Source of the DNA: Tethya wilhelma | Lineage: Eukaryota; Porifera; Demospongiae; Tethyida; Tethyidae | Direction of reading: 5' to 3' | NCBI GenBank assembly: GCA_964030475.1 | Contig: CAXIPT010000013.1 | Span: 181,408 to 245,407 of the forward strand | Length of the DNA: 64,000 bases | The notes under the pieces: generated by a model | The model's database searches: none | What the model was told of the DNA's origin: nothing | What the model saw: the letters and a program-made list of their open reading frames with translations, nothing else | Position numbers and translations under genes: made by a program | Shown here: positions 29,437-43,816 of the stretch, one piece after another | How positions within the stretch are numbered: position 1 is the first letter of the stretch | Layout of the letters: the number at the start of each line of letters is the position of its first letter

Positions 29437-31554
29437 CTACTTGTGATGCTTGTACTTTCTCTTCTTTGCTGATGGAGGTTTGTCCCTGACCTTCTCCTCT
29501 TTCTTGCTCTCTCTGTGAGCTGACGAAGATCTCTCGTGGTCCTGACTCATCGTGGAGCACTGAGAGTCACTAAACTCGTCAACGGAGTCGTTCACCAGGA
29601 GTTCCTCGGTGATTGTTGCCACCTCTGGATCGTGAGGGAGAGTGGAGGAGTGAGGGTGGTTGGCCTGTGGGCAAGAAAGATGGGAGATGGGTCTTTGTAT
29701 AGCAGGAAATTTGGAAAATTGGCAAATTATTCTGCAAATTGCCAAACAGTTTACACACATATAAGCAATGCAACAATCATGCAGAATTAAATCGCCTATA
29801 ATATCAAAATATAATATTTACCCACTGTATGGTATTTCAGATGCTAACCAAACAACAGTAAGCTGGTAGAGAAAGACACTGCTACCTTTTGGCTTCTAAC
29901 ATCTAGATTTATATTTGTGTTCACCTACGTAAGTGCCAGAATAAGACTTCCATTGTTGCAGTAACCAGAAGGTATGGGACAAAATTATGCAGAGATCTGA
30001 CTGGTAAAGGGTAGCCTATCACAAATATGACTAACAACCTTGAACACTAACCATATTAGGTCAACAAAGGCTCAAGTAGACGTGAATAGAGTTTACCTAT
30101 ATTGGGAGCACAGCTGGGATTGGGCAGAGCAAGTGGTACAGAAGTCATACTGAGAATAATTCATTCATATTAACATAAAGTATACCTCAAAATTAATATG
30201 CATCAAAGTGCAATTAATCAATCAAAGCATGTTTTTTTTTAAACTCATAATCGCGGATAACCCCCCTCCCCCCAAGAGATTTTAACAACAACCTCAGTGC
30301 AACAACAAAAAACAAAGATTAGTCAAAACTGATGACATCACACGCACAAGTAAACAACCTCACAACAAACCAATGAATAATTTTCACTAGTAACATTCCA
30401 ATTACCGAGTCACTACAAATCTAATTAAGCCAAAAACTAATTTAAAAAATCTGACAAATGAACGATGTAATCATTACATCATCACTATTATGTCTCAACT
30501 AAATTACACAAAAAATGCTGACAAGACACCTATTAGTAAATTCTTAGACTAAACTACCTATTATGTAGACAACTAATACAAGCACACACCAAATTTTCCC
30601 TGAAAAAAGGCACACAGAATTTCTGGCAGCCATACTTGTACGGTCATGTGATGCTGGCAATTAGCGAGTTTGTTTGTGAGTCAGTCCAAGAAGCCATGGT
30701 AAAATGCAACGATAATTGAATAAAGACATGAAAAAATGACGGAATCTCTGCGTTCAAACGATTAGAATGTAATTTGATTAGCTCTACAGGAAGAAGAGTC
30801 GTTTCTCAAACATACCACACTCACCAATAATGGGGATCTCTCACACACACACACAACAGAATAATTATGTTAATGCATTCTCCACTTTTTTTTTTAAATC
30901 ATCGAACTCCATCAACTTTTAAAGATACAATGTGGAACAGGGTAAAGGGTTAAAATTTTAATGGATATGGAACTGAATCAAGTGATAACATGACAAAGCA
31001 GCTGTCTATGGTGGCTATACACATGTACACATGTGTTAGTGATGCTAGGGGGTGTGGCTACTAGTCCGTGGAGTCGCGGGAGGTATGGTGGGCATGACTC
31101 ACTGTGTGTGAAGTGACCGATGAACGAGAGAAGAGACGTTCTGAATCGGAAAATCGCTTCCTCTTTCGTTCATTCTTGTTCTGTGACCTGTAGCAGATTG
31201 GAAATGAAATGAAGAACAGTTCAAATACACAAATTTCACCGATTATTTTGTGAAGTACACGTACTTGTTCTGTGTTTGATAGCCATCCCAGCCTCTTATG
31301 ACGTTTCCATATGCCAGGGTGTCTTCCAAGTAGCTACCCTCAAAGGCATAAATCTGACGTTCCAGATTAGCTAGGCTCTCCTGTAAACACATACAAATAC
31401 ATAGCAGGTGTGTATTAGGTGCAGTGCGTTTCCAATTAATGCCCTCCATAAACAAAGAAACACCATATCCACGGTTACAAATACTCACTGATAGTTCGTT
31501 TCTTCGTTTTAACAGTTCAGCTAGTTCTGCTCTCGTATCAGGATGGGCAGCCAT
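29437..31554 (-). CDS. MEAF6: MEAF6 / Eaf6, histone acetyltransferase subunit
   Basis: Four exons: 31489-31554, 31265-31380, 31103-31187, 29437-29664; 164 aa, phases 0, 2, 0. Eaf6 is a small shared subunit of NuA4/TIP60, HBO1 and MOZ/MORF acetyltransferase complexes in the nucleus. Exons 1-2 carry the family signature ([14 protein letters not shown], then [20 protein letters not shown] and [10 protein letters not shown]). Exon 3 has [16 protein letters not shown], as in the human protein. The last exon is acidic/Ser-rich and ends in Lys/Arg ([11 protein letters not shown]). If the GTGAGT at the end of exon 3 were not used, translation would stop 18 codons further on at TAG (31049), giving a short isoform. 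It is head-to-head with NDUFAF4. Confidence 0.92.
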
Positions 31555-31692
31555 TGCTTCTATAGGAAGAACTCGGCACTTCTTAAGTTGAGTTACGAGT
31601 TTGAAGGAATTTCAAATTTAACCCTTTTCAAACTGAACTCGTTACTGACAAAATGGTAAAGGTCGTCAAACTTGAGCAAAGGACAGGAGAAC
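31555..31692. promoter_or_regulatory. Bidirectional promoter, MEAF6 / NDUFAF4
   Basis: 138 bp between divergent start codons. No specific motif is claimed. Confidence 0.5.
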
Positions 31693-32640
31693 ATGGGTTC
31701 AACTCTTAGCAGGATTTTCAAGTCTTCAGCAGCCGTCAAGCCGACAACCAGTAGAGCCATTGACAGAACACCACAATCTTCCAATGGTATGCTTTAATAT
31801 ATCACCCAATTACCCCAGGGACATGCATAATTACACCATAAAAGTGTAACTATGTACCAAATACATCTGGACATGGTACATATATTTGACCTCACACATA
31901 CTTGTAACTTAAAAATGGATATCTGTTCTGATTGCGTATCAAGTCAGCTGTTATTCAATCATCACTATAATAGCATTAGTTTTGATATAACGTGTTGACC
32001 AATTCTACCTTTATCAGATGAACACGGTATGCAAACATTGATCACATGTGCAAGCACACACACATGTATAAATACTACTCATGCTCTAGGCCTCTCTAGC
32101 ACCAGTAATGTAAACATCAGCTTCTTGTTGTGGCATTCTTAGCATTCCTCACATAAAATAACACCTTTTCTCTAGCAGGTTGCAAGTTACCCTAATGTAA
32201 TGTGAGTATCCAACATAAACCAACAATGACACTCTCTCTCCACATACAAAGAAAATAAAGTTTTTTTGAATAAGAATGTTTGTGTGTACGTGTTAGCTGC
32301 CTCATGTAAAGTGATCTCTTAGCCTACACTTCACATCCTGTGGGGAAATGGGATATAGTGTGGTTGATAATTAATTTTATGGTAATGAAGAACAATAGTT
32401 ATGATAATTTGGGATAAATGAGGAACCATGTTTATGTGAACTATCAGTTCCTCTCCAAAATTTCATCATAATTTTCACCTCATGAAGAGCATAGTAGGCA
32501 TGCTGGCTAACCATTTTTGGAGTAGGATGCACTGCACACATGCATACACCTCAGTTGAATAGCTAGCTGCTACCTAGGCATGGAATCCTTCCCTTAATTA
32601 CTCACAGCATGTGCTCTCTAACGTGCCTATTAGGTATGCG

Positions 32641-32683
<43 letters not shown>

Positions 32684-33131
32684 ATGTGTGTACATAGGAA
32701 CATGAGTACTTAAGTGGGGGTGTTCATATGCATGGGCCTAATATCTCCATAAATGCTCAACTACTTTATATAATGCTAATTGATTAATTGCCATGGAAAT
32801 AATATACAATATCGCATGGATACCATTGTCTGAAGCCACTGTTCTTGTCTCTATACCATCAGCGTGGGCCAGCCATTGCAAGCCATTAAAGTTACTACAA
32901 GAACATTAAGAAGAAAAACTAAACTTTCCCTGAAAAGAAAAGAAAATAAAAGAATAAAGCACCCAGCTGTTCTGTGCTTTGTGCATGAGTGATTGATTGG
33001 AATTTTTCAAATTCCTTCGCTATCAGAAACCCGCCCCTCACTGTTGTCCTATTGTGACCTAAAAAAACAACTGCACAATAGGTGCTGCTGCTACACTCCA
33101 CATTGAATGAACACAAAAGAGTTTGAAATGC

Positions 33132-33165
<34 letters not shown>

Positions 33166-34536
33166 GTGTGTGGCTAGCTACATACTTGTTCCCATTAATG
33201 TCCTTGTGGATGTTGACTGAGTTGTACCAAAGGCATATAGGCTTGTTGTGTGGTTGTGTGCGAATCTTATGTATACACAAATAAACAAGAGCCCCCTGTG
33301 ATGCCTAAAGGTCCCACGGGCTAAATGAACACCAGCTGGCACTGTTGACACTGTTGGCTTTGAACAAACTGTCACGAGTACGTAGACAGTCTTCAATCGA
33401 ATCTTACTTGCTTTATATGTGACCTTATGGAATTCCTTACATAATATATCTGAAGGAAGCTATACAATGTGCCATGCATTAAATTTCTATGATTTATATT
33501 TGCCAACATACATGTGCAGATCTTTAGAGAGCTTGATTGCTGATTTTACGCATTACTGATGGTATTCCACTAATGTTGATCGCTTGTTTATCTGTCTATA
33601 GATAAACTATCTATTTTGCCAAGAGCACATTATTGGATTTGCTTACACTGCTCATACCAGACATAATGGACAGCTGGAGTTTCATCATCAGCTAAAATAG
33701 TACAGCTAGCTATAGGCCAAGCTACACACACGGCGTGCTATACTTTATACCATGACATTTTTTTTAAAATTATAGGTGGATGTATAGCCCCTATTGTTGC
33801 ATATACAGTCTCCTGTGGATGTGAATGTGTGTGTCCATAGTATGGTATGTGGTGAGGGTCCTTTATTGCTACAGAGACAATTTTTTTCTAAGTGCTGTTT
33901 TGTAATGCAATTGGCACCAGATTTAATGGGCACTGTTTAATCAAAATATCTGCCATTAAGTTTGGTTTTCTTAAAAGAGACTTCCATTATTCATTGCTGA
34001 TCTAAGGCGTAAATATAACAGGCTATCACTCAGCTCTAGTAGTATTAGAACTGATGCTTCCAAAAGACAGAAAAGGAAACGCGTGCGTAGTTTAATTGTT
34101 CCGAAAATGTCTTCAAATTCGCTGAAACAATTTGCTCGCTAATGGATCAAAGTGCCTTCCTATTCCACACGTGGCATTCCTAGTTGTACCACTTCACGCA
34201 TACACACGTCAAACGACAAGAGCTACCCTTTTACTGAAAAATGTCCACTTTTGCTCGTGCGATTGTAATGTTATGTGGACTGCCATGAGACTACATGAAC
34301 GGGTCAGCTATGGCAGGTATGGCCCACTCCCACCTTAGTCGTGAGAGGGGCTCTTACTGAGGAATGTATAGAAACACAGTTTGCAAGTCCTCCCACTTTT
34401 CAGTGACATTACTTTAGATGTCAATGACAGTTAGTATTATTATTGGTGGTATAGTTATAGTGATGGTGGTGTGATTTGTAATTTGTCATCCACAGATTGG
34501 TACTAATTATTGGGTTTAGCTCGTGGTTGAGCATTG

Positions 34537-34619
<83 letters not shown>

Positions 34620-35374
34620 CTCTCTGTATGCAGCGTAGCAATGTATAGATTCTTGGAAATTTGTGAAGGAATTGAGTGCCTTTGACAGACAATCACTGAC
34701 ACGCTCCATCAGTTACCTAAATACTGAGCCACGCAGCATGTCAAGGTACATGCACATGTATCAGTATATCGTAACTGGGACAACCGTCTAACTGTGTCTA
34801 TCAATGTTCTCGTTCTGTTTGGAGGAAATGAACCATTCTTTGTTTCTTGCTACACAAGTTTCAGTCACATTCACCCGTGTTCAGATGGAGGAAATGATGA
34901 CCAAGTTTCTATCATGCTCACTTTGGATGTCGTGCCTGCTGTGTGGTTGTGTGCATGTGTGCATTGTGAAATCTCACTATGTTTGTTAAGTAGTGTAGCT
35001 GGTGAGAAGTGGACATGGAAACTAAATGTTGTGAATGCAGTGAGTGAGGTCATCCATTGCATAAGGTTGAGAGGTATGGCCAGGCTCTGGCCAGCTCCTA
35101 GCCTGACTTCAAGAGATTTGCAAGCACTGGCTCTTAGACGCCTGCTTAGTGCACAGGTGTCCTAGCTTTGGCAGGTGTGTGTGTGACTGCTTAGAGCTTT
35201 GCTCTGCGAGTAGCAAGAGAACGTGTGTGTGTGTGTGTGTGTGTAATCTTAAGAATGTGTAGCAGACTAATGCAGTGTCCTTGAGTAATAATAGTGTGTG
35301 TATCTACTTTTTGTGTAGCTTATCTCTTAAGCTAAAGATATATGGTCAAATCTCACTCTAAACATGTACTTACC

Positions 35375-35410
<36 letters not shown>

Positions 35411-36589
35411 GGGTCACCTCAATCTTCATCGTCCCCACGACCTCCAGCTGCTCCCCCTAGCGACCCAACCCTACACAATCCTAGCAACAAACTCCTCACA
35501 TATCTCAAAGATGTCTACGTGGAATCAACAATGGACATAGTCACAGTAAGTCACTCACTGAAATACCCTATAATATTATAGGACATTTTTTTCAAGTACT
35601 ATTGCAATGGCAAGGAAGACAATCTTTGAAAAACTGTGAAATCTCATTGTTAGCAAATATGTGAAGTTTGTTTCCCTTACTACATTGCAAAATTTGCGGA
35701 TTTTTTGTTTTAGAGGATTGCTACCAAATCTGCAAAATCTGTGAATAATTTGCTTCCCATGAAACACATGCCCTATACGGTACATCACAATGAGAACTCA
35801 CCACTGATGTAATATATATGCACTGATGTGACATGTGCACATTTTTGCAATAGTAACTGTTGCTATCAGAGATGGAAGTTAGAGGAGGATTTCAATGTTT
35901 TGGTAGCCATTTCTGCCATTTCCTAGTTTAGCCATCAATTAAGATCAAAGATAGTCAGTCAGTGTCACATCTTGAGATTTCTGTTTCTAAATTTGACCGG
36001 AAAAAATGTACCCATTTCCTTCTTCCAAAAAAAAAAAAGCACTTGACAATGTACCAAAGCTCCGTGTTTGAGGGTATCTTCCTGCTCAGGCCTTATTGCC
36101 TTCACCCCTACACTTACGAGATATGGATGGACCATATGCAGTTCCTACTACTTGCAAATAAATGATGTATCCAATTATGTAAACAGCAATGCATGCCAGA
36201 ATCAATTTCCCGTGCAAATAACCAGAGGAGGGGAAGGTATTATTAATGAGTGAGTAAACCCTACCAGTTAATTACTGATGACTTATATGTATACCTAATA
36301 CATAATTCCATATAAGTATAAATATTGTATGTACACCTGTATTGGAATATTATATACATTGGTAGTTGTATTAAGTTGAACAATGCTCAGAAATAGCTCT
36401 AATTAGCCGATCGTTGTTTTGTTTGTGTGCCTGCTAGTAGGGGGTTACGCTCAGGTTGCTACAAGTATGTTCTGAATGTGGATCCGATGCCAGGCTGGGA
36501 ATTGCACTGAGATCTTCATGCTGGTCATGATATAGTGGGTCGATTGTGTGTGTGTGTGCGTGTGTGTGCGTGTGTGTGCGTGTGTGTGN

Positions 36590-36628
<39 letters not shown>

Positions 36629-38130
36629 ACGTCAAGACTAGATTCTGATGTGTGGTGAAGGAGATACTCAAAGTGTCTTTGTAATTCATTTTCTCATATA
36701 ATAGTTTTGTGTAAAGTTGTCTGATAACTTGACCTCTGAGATTTTTCCCAACAAAAAAATGTGTATTATTTTGTAGCTGCACACAAACCTTTTTGGAGTA
36801 AGAAATCTTTATAGCCATACCATTATGTACAGTCTGGTTTGCTACTATTGGGTATACAATAATATCTTTTCTACACATAAATAATGTGGAATGTGTTGGA
36901 AGTTCACAACCAAACTTCAGACTAAATCTTTGCCTGATTCACTCTCAATCACAGTTGCTTAATCATCATTGTTAGTAAACTGTTTAAGATTGGTGGTGTA
37001 CCACTACCCTCTTGTGTTTTGGCCCAAGAATGACTGGCATTGGGAGTAGTGTTACAAGAAAAGCTAGCCATGTGTTGTTGGAGAAATATTATGGTATAGA
37101 ATTCTTTTGTCACCTTCTTTCCAAACATCCATCCATCCATCCTTCCTTCCATCCATGGGCTAGCTAGCTATAGCTCCTTTCATTCAAATGAGAATGGAAG
37201 GGCATATATAAACCTTTATCCACAGTGGTTTACAGGAGATTTAATCCACTAGTTAGGCTAATTCTAAAGCTTGACCTGGTAGGTTTTTTCACTGATGGTT
37301 ATTTAGGCTAATTTAAGTCTTCATTTCAAGTACCTAAAGCTATTGCTAAGCTCATATATTATGTATATAGCTCTCCTTTGCATTGAATGTCAAATGCAAA
37401 AGCTTCATTCTGTTGTGCATACGTTCTCAACGATGGTATTCCCTCAACAATTCATCCATTGAGTCGGCCCACGTTTAGCGCAATGTGCACTTTGTTTAAG
37501 AAGGCCATTCTTTTTTTATTGTACTAACACAACCGTCCTTTCATGTGGCCACAAAATTTGTCAAAGTTGATAATTGGTTTCAAATTTCAAACACGACATC
37601 ACCATCACTGTCATATTGGGCTATGTTGATTCAGAGTAACATATGCCTCTGGCATGCATATGCTGGGGAAATTATTTTTCGGGTAATTTTATATATAGTT
37701 GTCACATGTGTGTATATTGTGTTGTGATTAATCTTAATTGCAGGGGTTAATTGAGTTGATTTAGACTCAATTTTGTGGTTTGGTTGGTTAATAGCTTGGT
37801 ATATATGTGGTTTTTCATTCAATTTTTTAAACTTCGTACCCCCTGCATACTGTTAGAGAGCAAGAAATAAACTCACACTTACAAGTAGCATTTTGTGGGT
37901 AGAAGAAACGTCATAATTGTGCTCAAAGTGTGTGTGTTTGCCATAGCCTAGCAACCAAAGTTTTTATAGGCTAATTGCCGGTTACTGGATATACATGTAG
38001 GTGGAGGTACTAGGTGACAATAGAGTAGCTATAGAGGTCACAGGGGAACAAACTAGTTGCATGTCCTTAAGTGTGATTACTCGACCGTGCATCGGTACCC
38101 CCCACTTAAGAGTCATGCAAGTATTCTATG

Positions 38131-38166
<36 letters not shown>

Positions 38167-38425
38167 TGTGTGTGTGCGTGTGTCGTCTACCTGTCGTCCT
38201 CACTAACAGTATCACGTATGCTCTCTAGTTGCTTGGAGCTTGAAGCATTCTGACCGGTGCAGTATCATAACAGTGTTGCACTATCCTAGTGTGTTTTCGC
38301 CCTTAGCCCGGGTTAAATTTAGCTGGGATACTCGATCTGGATCATGGTGACAGGCTATTATTAGATCAAGGGTAGAAACTACTTTATCTATTGGTTTAGG
38401 CACAATGATATGTTGTTGATGGCCT

Positions 38426-38500
<75 letters not shown>

Positions 38501-39677
38501 GGGGGTTCTTTCAAAGGGGTTTCACTCATTCCTGTTCCTTGTGCTGTAGATGAATGGACATGTACTGTATGTGTATCCATGTGTTCAAAGCCATGTAGAG
38601 GTTTTGTACTTTCATTTATTGAATAGACTTGTTCTACACATACACTACTAACAGTGCAAAGTTTGCATGTCAAGTTTGTTGGTCTAGAAGATAGATCTAC
38701 AGCTTTGAAGTTTTTGTTCCAACGATTCAATAGACTTTGTGTGCATAAGTTATGTAAAGAGTGAATGAGATGAAATTAATAGCCAATATCTCAAGCCTAG
38801 TATACAATTTGCTATACATAACTCTTATATGTTTTCTCCATAAATTATGGGACCTATGGTTATAGCTAGTGCTCTGTATAAATTATTCATAAGTCTCTTT
38901 AGTAAATTTTAATGTAAGATTTATAACCCATACAAGCAGCTGCATCGTATTAATCTATCAAAACCAGCTGTCACTGGGCACTTTACCACTGCACCATGCA
39001 TCCAATGTGTTGGTAGTGCGAGTGGGTATTGTAGTGAGGCACATGACGGTAGTGCTCACCTGTGGAATGTCGAGAATTTGGCCAACAAGTGGTTTCACAA
39101 TGTACAAATATGCTAGGAATGCTCATTGGGGTGTATCATATACTGCTACCTGGATCCCCTGTGCTCTCAATGATTATATGCAGCGGTCATTATTATCATT
39201 ATGCGGTCAGAATTGTCCCTCTCAGAACGATATTCACAAGGACTTGACAAGTCTTAGAGTGTATATAGTGGACACTATACGTATTTGTACATTGGCTACA
39301 TAGCTGACATATCTACCAGCTATGATTAACGGTGTGTTTTTTGATCGAGTAGAACTTGACAAACGGTCAATTTAGAAGTGTGAGGCATTCCTTTGCACAT
39401 AGTGAAGGTAATTCTACACTAACCACAGCACACACGCTGTATAAACTTGGATACATTGCGAACACGTACAAACCCAGAACTGTAGCTAGCCTCTTTTTCT
39501 GGAAACTCTTTTGATGGGGACCACTGCTGGAGATAAAGTCTCTCTGTGGGTGCATGTGTGTGTGAACTCAAATTCCATTGTGTTCTTGGTATGAATAGCT
39601 AAAAACCCGGTTCAAAGCAGGTGTTCATAATATGATAAATAGCCTATATATGTATGTACATGTATGTGTGTGCTGTG

Positions 39678-39714
<37 letters not shown>

Positions 39715-40031
39715 ATATAGACCACATTGATAACCCCCGAAAGGTTAAAAGCATACTTGAGCTTGGTTTGATTGTGATAAAGAGCATCACATTCCTCGAC
39801 TGTTTGTGGAAGTCATGATAGTTTTATGGTGACAAAGCTAACACATACCAGACAAAGTTACGTGCTCATTTCAACACAAGACAATGTTCATGCATTCTCT
39901 GTACCCACTGTTTTGGTTGGGCACAGAGGTGATATGGGTTCGAGATGTGATGGATTTTTGCGGTGTGTGTGTGTATACGTTCATTATTGTTGGGTGATAA
40001 CATGAAAACTGCAACAAACTATGAGTACACA

Positions 40032-40074
<43 letters not shown>

Positions 40075-40404
40075 ACACACACACACACACAGCAAGAGAA
40101 TCCCTTTGCATCCGAGAGACAAAAAAACACCTCTAAACTGCCTCAAGACAGAGCAGCCATGTACGATGACCCATTCCACCCCGAGCAAATAAAAGAAGGC
40201 TACCTCACAGTTCAACAAGTTTTGCAAGTCCTTGAAAAGGCTCACAAAGACAGCGCTGAATGGAACTCGACCAAACTAGCTAATCATTATAAAGTTGATC
40301 AAGTTGACGTGGAGAATTTGTTAAAGTACTTTGGTAGCTATAGAAACCTGGGCTCTGTGAAGGACAACCACCCTAAGCTAGAATTTCACCAACTTCACGA
40401 GTGA
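31693..40404 (+). CDS. NDUFAF4: Complex I assembly factor NDUFAF4
   Basis: Three exons: 31693-31786, 35412-35545, 40093-40404; 179 aa (human 175), phases 1 and 0. NDUFAF4 helps assemble mitochondrial complex I with NDUFAF3. Exon 1 starts MGSTLSR, giving Gly2 and Ser6, which fits the N-myristoylation signal known for the family. Exon 2 has LLTYLKDVYVES, equivalent to the human FLKDVYVDS block. Exon 3 has EGYLTVQQVLQVLEKAH and YKVDQVDVENLLKYFGSY, matching the conserved C-terminal block. The introns are 3.6 and 4.5 kb, by far the longest here, and each ends in a CA microsatellite that directly forms the acceptor (CACACAAAG| and CACACACAG|). Confidence 0.9.
34539..34625. repeat. (CT)n microsatellite
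   Basis: About 85 bp of nearly pure CT dinucleotide. Confidence 0.95.
35376..35409. repeat. (CA)n at NDUFAF4 exon 2 acceptor
   Basis: A CA run ending CACACAAAG immediately before exon 2. It occupies the place of the polypyrimidine tract. Confidence 0.9.
36545..36626. repeat. (GT)n microsatellite with embedded N
   Basis: GT/GC-GT repeat interrupted by one undetermined base at 36589, probably a sequencing or assembly slip. Confidence 0.9.
38429..38498. repeat. (CT)n microsatellite
   Basis: About 70 bp of pure CT, followed by GGGGGG. Confidence 0.95.
40023..40092. repeat. (CA)n at NDUFAF4 exon 3 acceptor
   Basis: About 70 bp of CA with two TCA interruptions; its final CAG is the splice acceptor. 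Confidence 0.9.
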
Positions 40405-42625
40405 CAGGAAAAAAGTACACGATGTCATCATTACATCATACATTAATAATTATCAACAGACAACAGACACTAATTATTATCATTACACAATAAATTCTTC
40501 ACTATGTTGTAATGTGATAATATTTCAGTGATCACACATAATTATTAGGTGACTCACACATAGTATATGTATACGCGTAATATTATGATATGTGGACCAA
40601 GCTATTTCAGCGGCCATATAGCAGTACATGTACGTCATTCTTATGTATTATGCAATGTGTTCGCTAGTAGCCAGGATATGTATTACATTGTACAGCTGTT
40701 CTTGTTGATCTAATCCCATAGTGTGTGCTAATTCAATCAGCGTATTAATGTGTGTGTGTTTTGACAGACGGAGCCTGAGCTTAATTGAAACAGGTGTTAG
40801 GCTTAACCGTGCAACAATGTACAATTAATGATGCCGGCTGTCATGCAGAAATGCATGCTTGACTAATTTTCAAAAAGGAAAAAAAAATTGCACAGACCCC
40901 ATCCAGCTGCATGCAATATCACACCCATATGCCATTACATCATGCACCTCTCATTATTTCACCACGAGTAATTTTTAATATCTTGGAATTTGCGTTTTTT
41001 TTTCTACCATAAACTACAGGAAGTAAGTTTGTTTCCATACACTTTTACTTACAACTTTTGCTAGCACATTGTGTTACTTTTGTATACAAGTCTTGTACAC
41101 TCAATGGAACAATGTATCGGGATTCTGCTAATATGCCGGCTGGACTTGCTACGCTTATGATATACATGTGGGTCAAACATAATACTATCTGGATGCTGCG
41201 TATTGACTTTATAAGCATACAGACACATGCACGTGATTGATTGTGTGAGTGTATAAAGTACATGTGTTGTTGTTAGAAATATGCAGTAATAGCTAATGCA
41301 ATGATCGCCAACAGGTGGATCAGTGTGTGCTCATAAAATGATCAATTATATAGTCTATTTGTGTGGTATGATTGGTTGTGTTTATTTCCAATGCACGGAG
41401 CATTTAACTCTAACCAATCGGCTCTGTTTCTCCCGCCCACCAAATCAGACTGAATGACGGCAGCTGTCTCTGTACTATAAACACATTAATGTGCATTCTT
41501 CCAGGGAAATCCACAGGTCGTGAATTCCATTAGAGTGAAATTTTATTCTCATATTAAATTTATTATTGTTGAGACTAGGACAATATTGCATTGTTGACGG
41601 TTGGTGACTTGGTTCCCTGTGAAGAATTGATGAGGATTACGTAATTACTGCTGAGCTGTGCATGTGTGTCTACTCTAGTAATCAACTATAGTATTTGCTT
41701 GTCATTAGTTGCTATGGCAACTCCATAGCAACAATAATGATTGTAATGCTAGCTAATAATTGTCAGTGGTGCTTCAATGGATTTCATCGAGGCCTACATA
41801 ATTCCATAATGTATGTGTGAGAGTGTGTGTGTGTGTGTGTGAGAGAGAGATATAGACTTTAAAAATCTCAATTTTGCAGATGCCTTTTTGTCTGTGTTCT
41901 TATCAAATTCACTTTGTTTTCTATTTAAGTGAAGCTTGTTTGTGCAAACTAACCCACTTTGTTGTGAATATTAAAGCTCCGTTATCAAAGCCAATCTAAT
42001 CAAGATAACTGCTAGGAATCTCTTGGGCTTTTCTCCCGTCCAAGAACCTTCAGAAGTTGCGTCTGTACCCTAATCACCTTATTCTTTTTGAAGTCCATGT
42101 ACCATAATACAAGTCTTACAAGCAGACACTCTCTCCACCAACACACACACACACCACACACACACACACATACACACATACAGGCATGCATGCATGCACG
42201 CCATACGTCGTAAGCTTCAAAGTGTCTACCACAAATAGAATGAAGACTGAGACAGGCGACAGGTCGCTGTCGTGCGACACTTTGTTGTAACTGTACAACA
42301 ATGCAGCAACCATACTGCCAAGTATGCCAAAAGGATTCAATTACAATTAGAATATAATTCACAACACACCAAAAAAACGATATGTAGTCATACATAGGTT
42401 AGTGCATACGTATCGTGTAAAATTTTCCTGGAATTTCCTTGTGAGTTGTATAAGGAGTGGGTTGATCTGTAGCTACACACACGAGTTACAAGCAAGGTAT
42501 GTGCCCACTGCCTTGACTACCTCTTGCGGTTGAACAATTAATAATTCATATAAGCCATACTGCACCACCGATGTATGCTTTGTTCCCACTGAAACAGCTA
42601 CCATCTATGTCGTAAGAATTATCTC

Positions 42626-42628
<3 letters not shown>

Positions 42629-42665
<37 letters not shown>

Positions 42666-42692
42666 GTGTATGTGTGTGTGCATGTGTGTGTG

Positions 42693-42736
<44 letters not shown>

Positions 42737-42760
42737 TGCGCGTGTGTGTGTGTGGTGTGT
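42629..42760. repeat. (GT)n microsatellite
   Basis: About 130 bp of GT with CGTG/ATG interruptions. Confidence 0.95.
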
Positions 42761-43770
42761 GTGAATGTACATTGGAGCATATGGGAGCTACTGTTGCTGC
42801 ATTGATTCACTCAATAGAGGAGGAATCTGAAACATTTGGGTACTGAGAAATTCAACCAACATATCTGAAATGTTCTTGGGTTACTCCCTTACAGTCAACT
42901 TTATACTGTACCTAGCTTTGAGTACCACACACACACGCACACACACACACACACACAGTGACACGTACATACATTATGATATACACATCCTCTCTATATA
43001 CTACACATGTGCAACGACTCTGTTTAATAAAGTGTGAATAACTAGATGTTCGGCATAACTTGCAGCACACCTACTGATGCTGTTTTGCTGTCGGCTCCCT
43101 TTGTACCCGTTAGTGCTATGATTGACATAATTGAAGACTTCACTGTGTCTAACCATTCCACAGATCCTTGGGATTGAAGCATCTAATTAGGCTTAAAATA
43201 AAATTAAGGAATTAAGATTTATACCAGCACGTGTATTTGTTTGTTTGTTCATGTAACGTTGTGCAATAGAATGCAGGTAGCAAAATTCACATGGTCGCGA
43301 CAGAAATTCCCCGACAAGACACATTCTTTAGTGGCAGAGATGAACTGACTTTAAATCTCACAAAGATGTCTCAACAGCTGCCTAGCCTCATTCTCAGTCA
43401 ATCCTCACAAATTTACATGCTGAAAAATGTGATATTCGAACGAGACTATAACTTATACGTGTGCTTAATTCTTTAACCATGCACTTTATTACCTAACTCC
43501 ATGAAGAATTGGAGGCCTCTGTCCACCGTATTCCGCATTATAAGTCTTTCATGCATACATGCTTGCGATCGATCACACAGTTAGATGAATTGAGAATTTC
43601 AGACTTTCTTTACTTTTTGAGCATCAATTGATGATGATGAATCAGATAATTGGCAGAGAAATGGAACAAAGGGAAGCACAAACGAGAGCAGAGAGAGAGA
43701 AATTCACTACTGAATGAAGTGGTAAAAAGTAACAGAAGAATGAGAAATAGAGAGAGAGACAAAAGTGTGA

Positions 43771-43771
43771 A

Positions 43772-43815
<44 letters not shown>

Positions 43816-43816
43816 G
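43771..43816. repeat. (GA)n microsatellite
   Basis: GA repeat with one AAAG interruption. Confidence 0.9.

Larger units (their letters stand above)
31787..35411 (+). other. NDUFAF4 intron 1
   Basis: 3,625 bp with no supportable gene. It holds TG repeats at 32643-32691 and 33130-33172, a CT array at 34539-34625 and GT at 35221-35245. Long frames through the CT array are simple-repeat artefacts. Confidence 0.7.
35546..40092 (+). other. NDUFAF4 intron 2
   Basis: 4,547 bp with no supportable gene or RNA. It holds GT runs at 36545-36626 (with one N at 36589), 38131-38180 and 39679-39711, a CT array at 38429-38498, and the CA run that forms the exon 3 acceptor. Confidence 0.7.

Noticed and set aside
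34421..34709. Ser/Leu- and Arg/Glu-repeat frames
   Set aside because: Translations of the CT/GA microsatellite; the same applies to frames at 38281-38730, 42619-42846, 43610-43871, 55692-56098 and 60308-60480.
39920..39960. tRNA-like GGTTCGA box
   Set aside because: No matching A box or cloverleaf arms could be found nearby; no tRNA or rRNA is supported anywhere in the window.
41045..41263. Short frames between NDUFAF4 and LATS (also 39007-39303 and 43291-43476)
   Set aside because: No recognisable family, no splice partners and no codon pattern unlike surrounding non-coding DNA.
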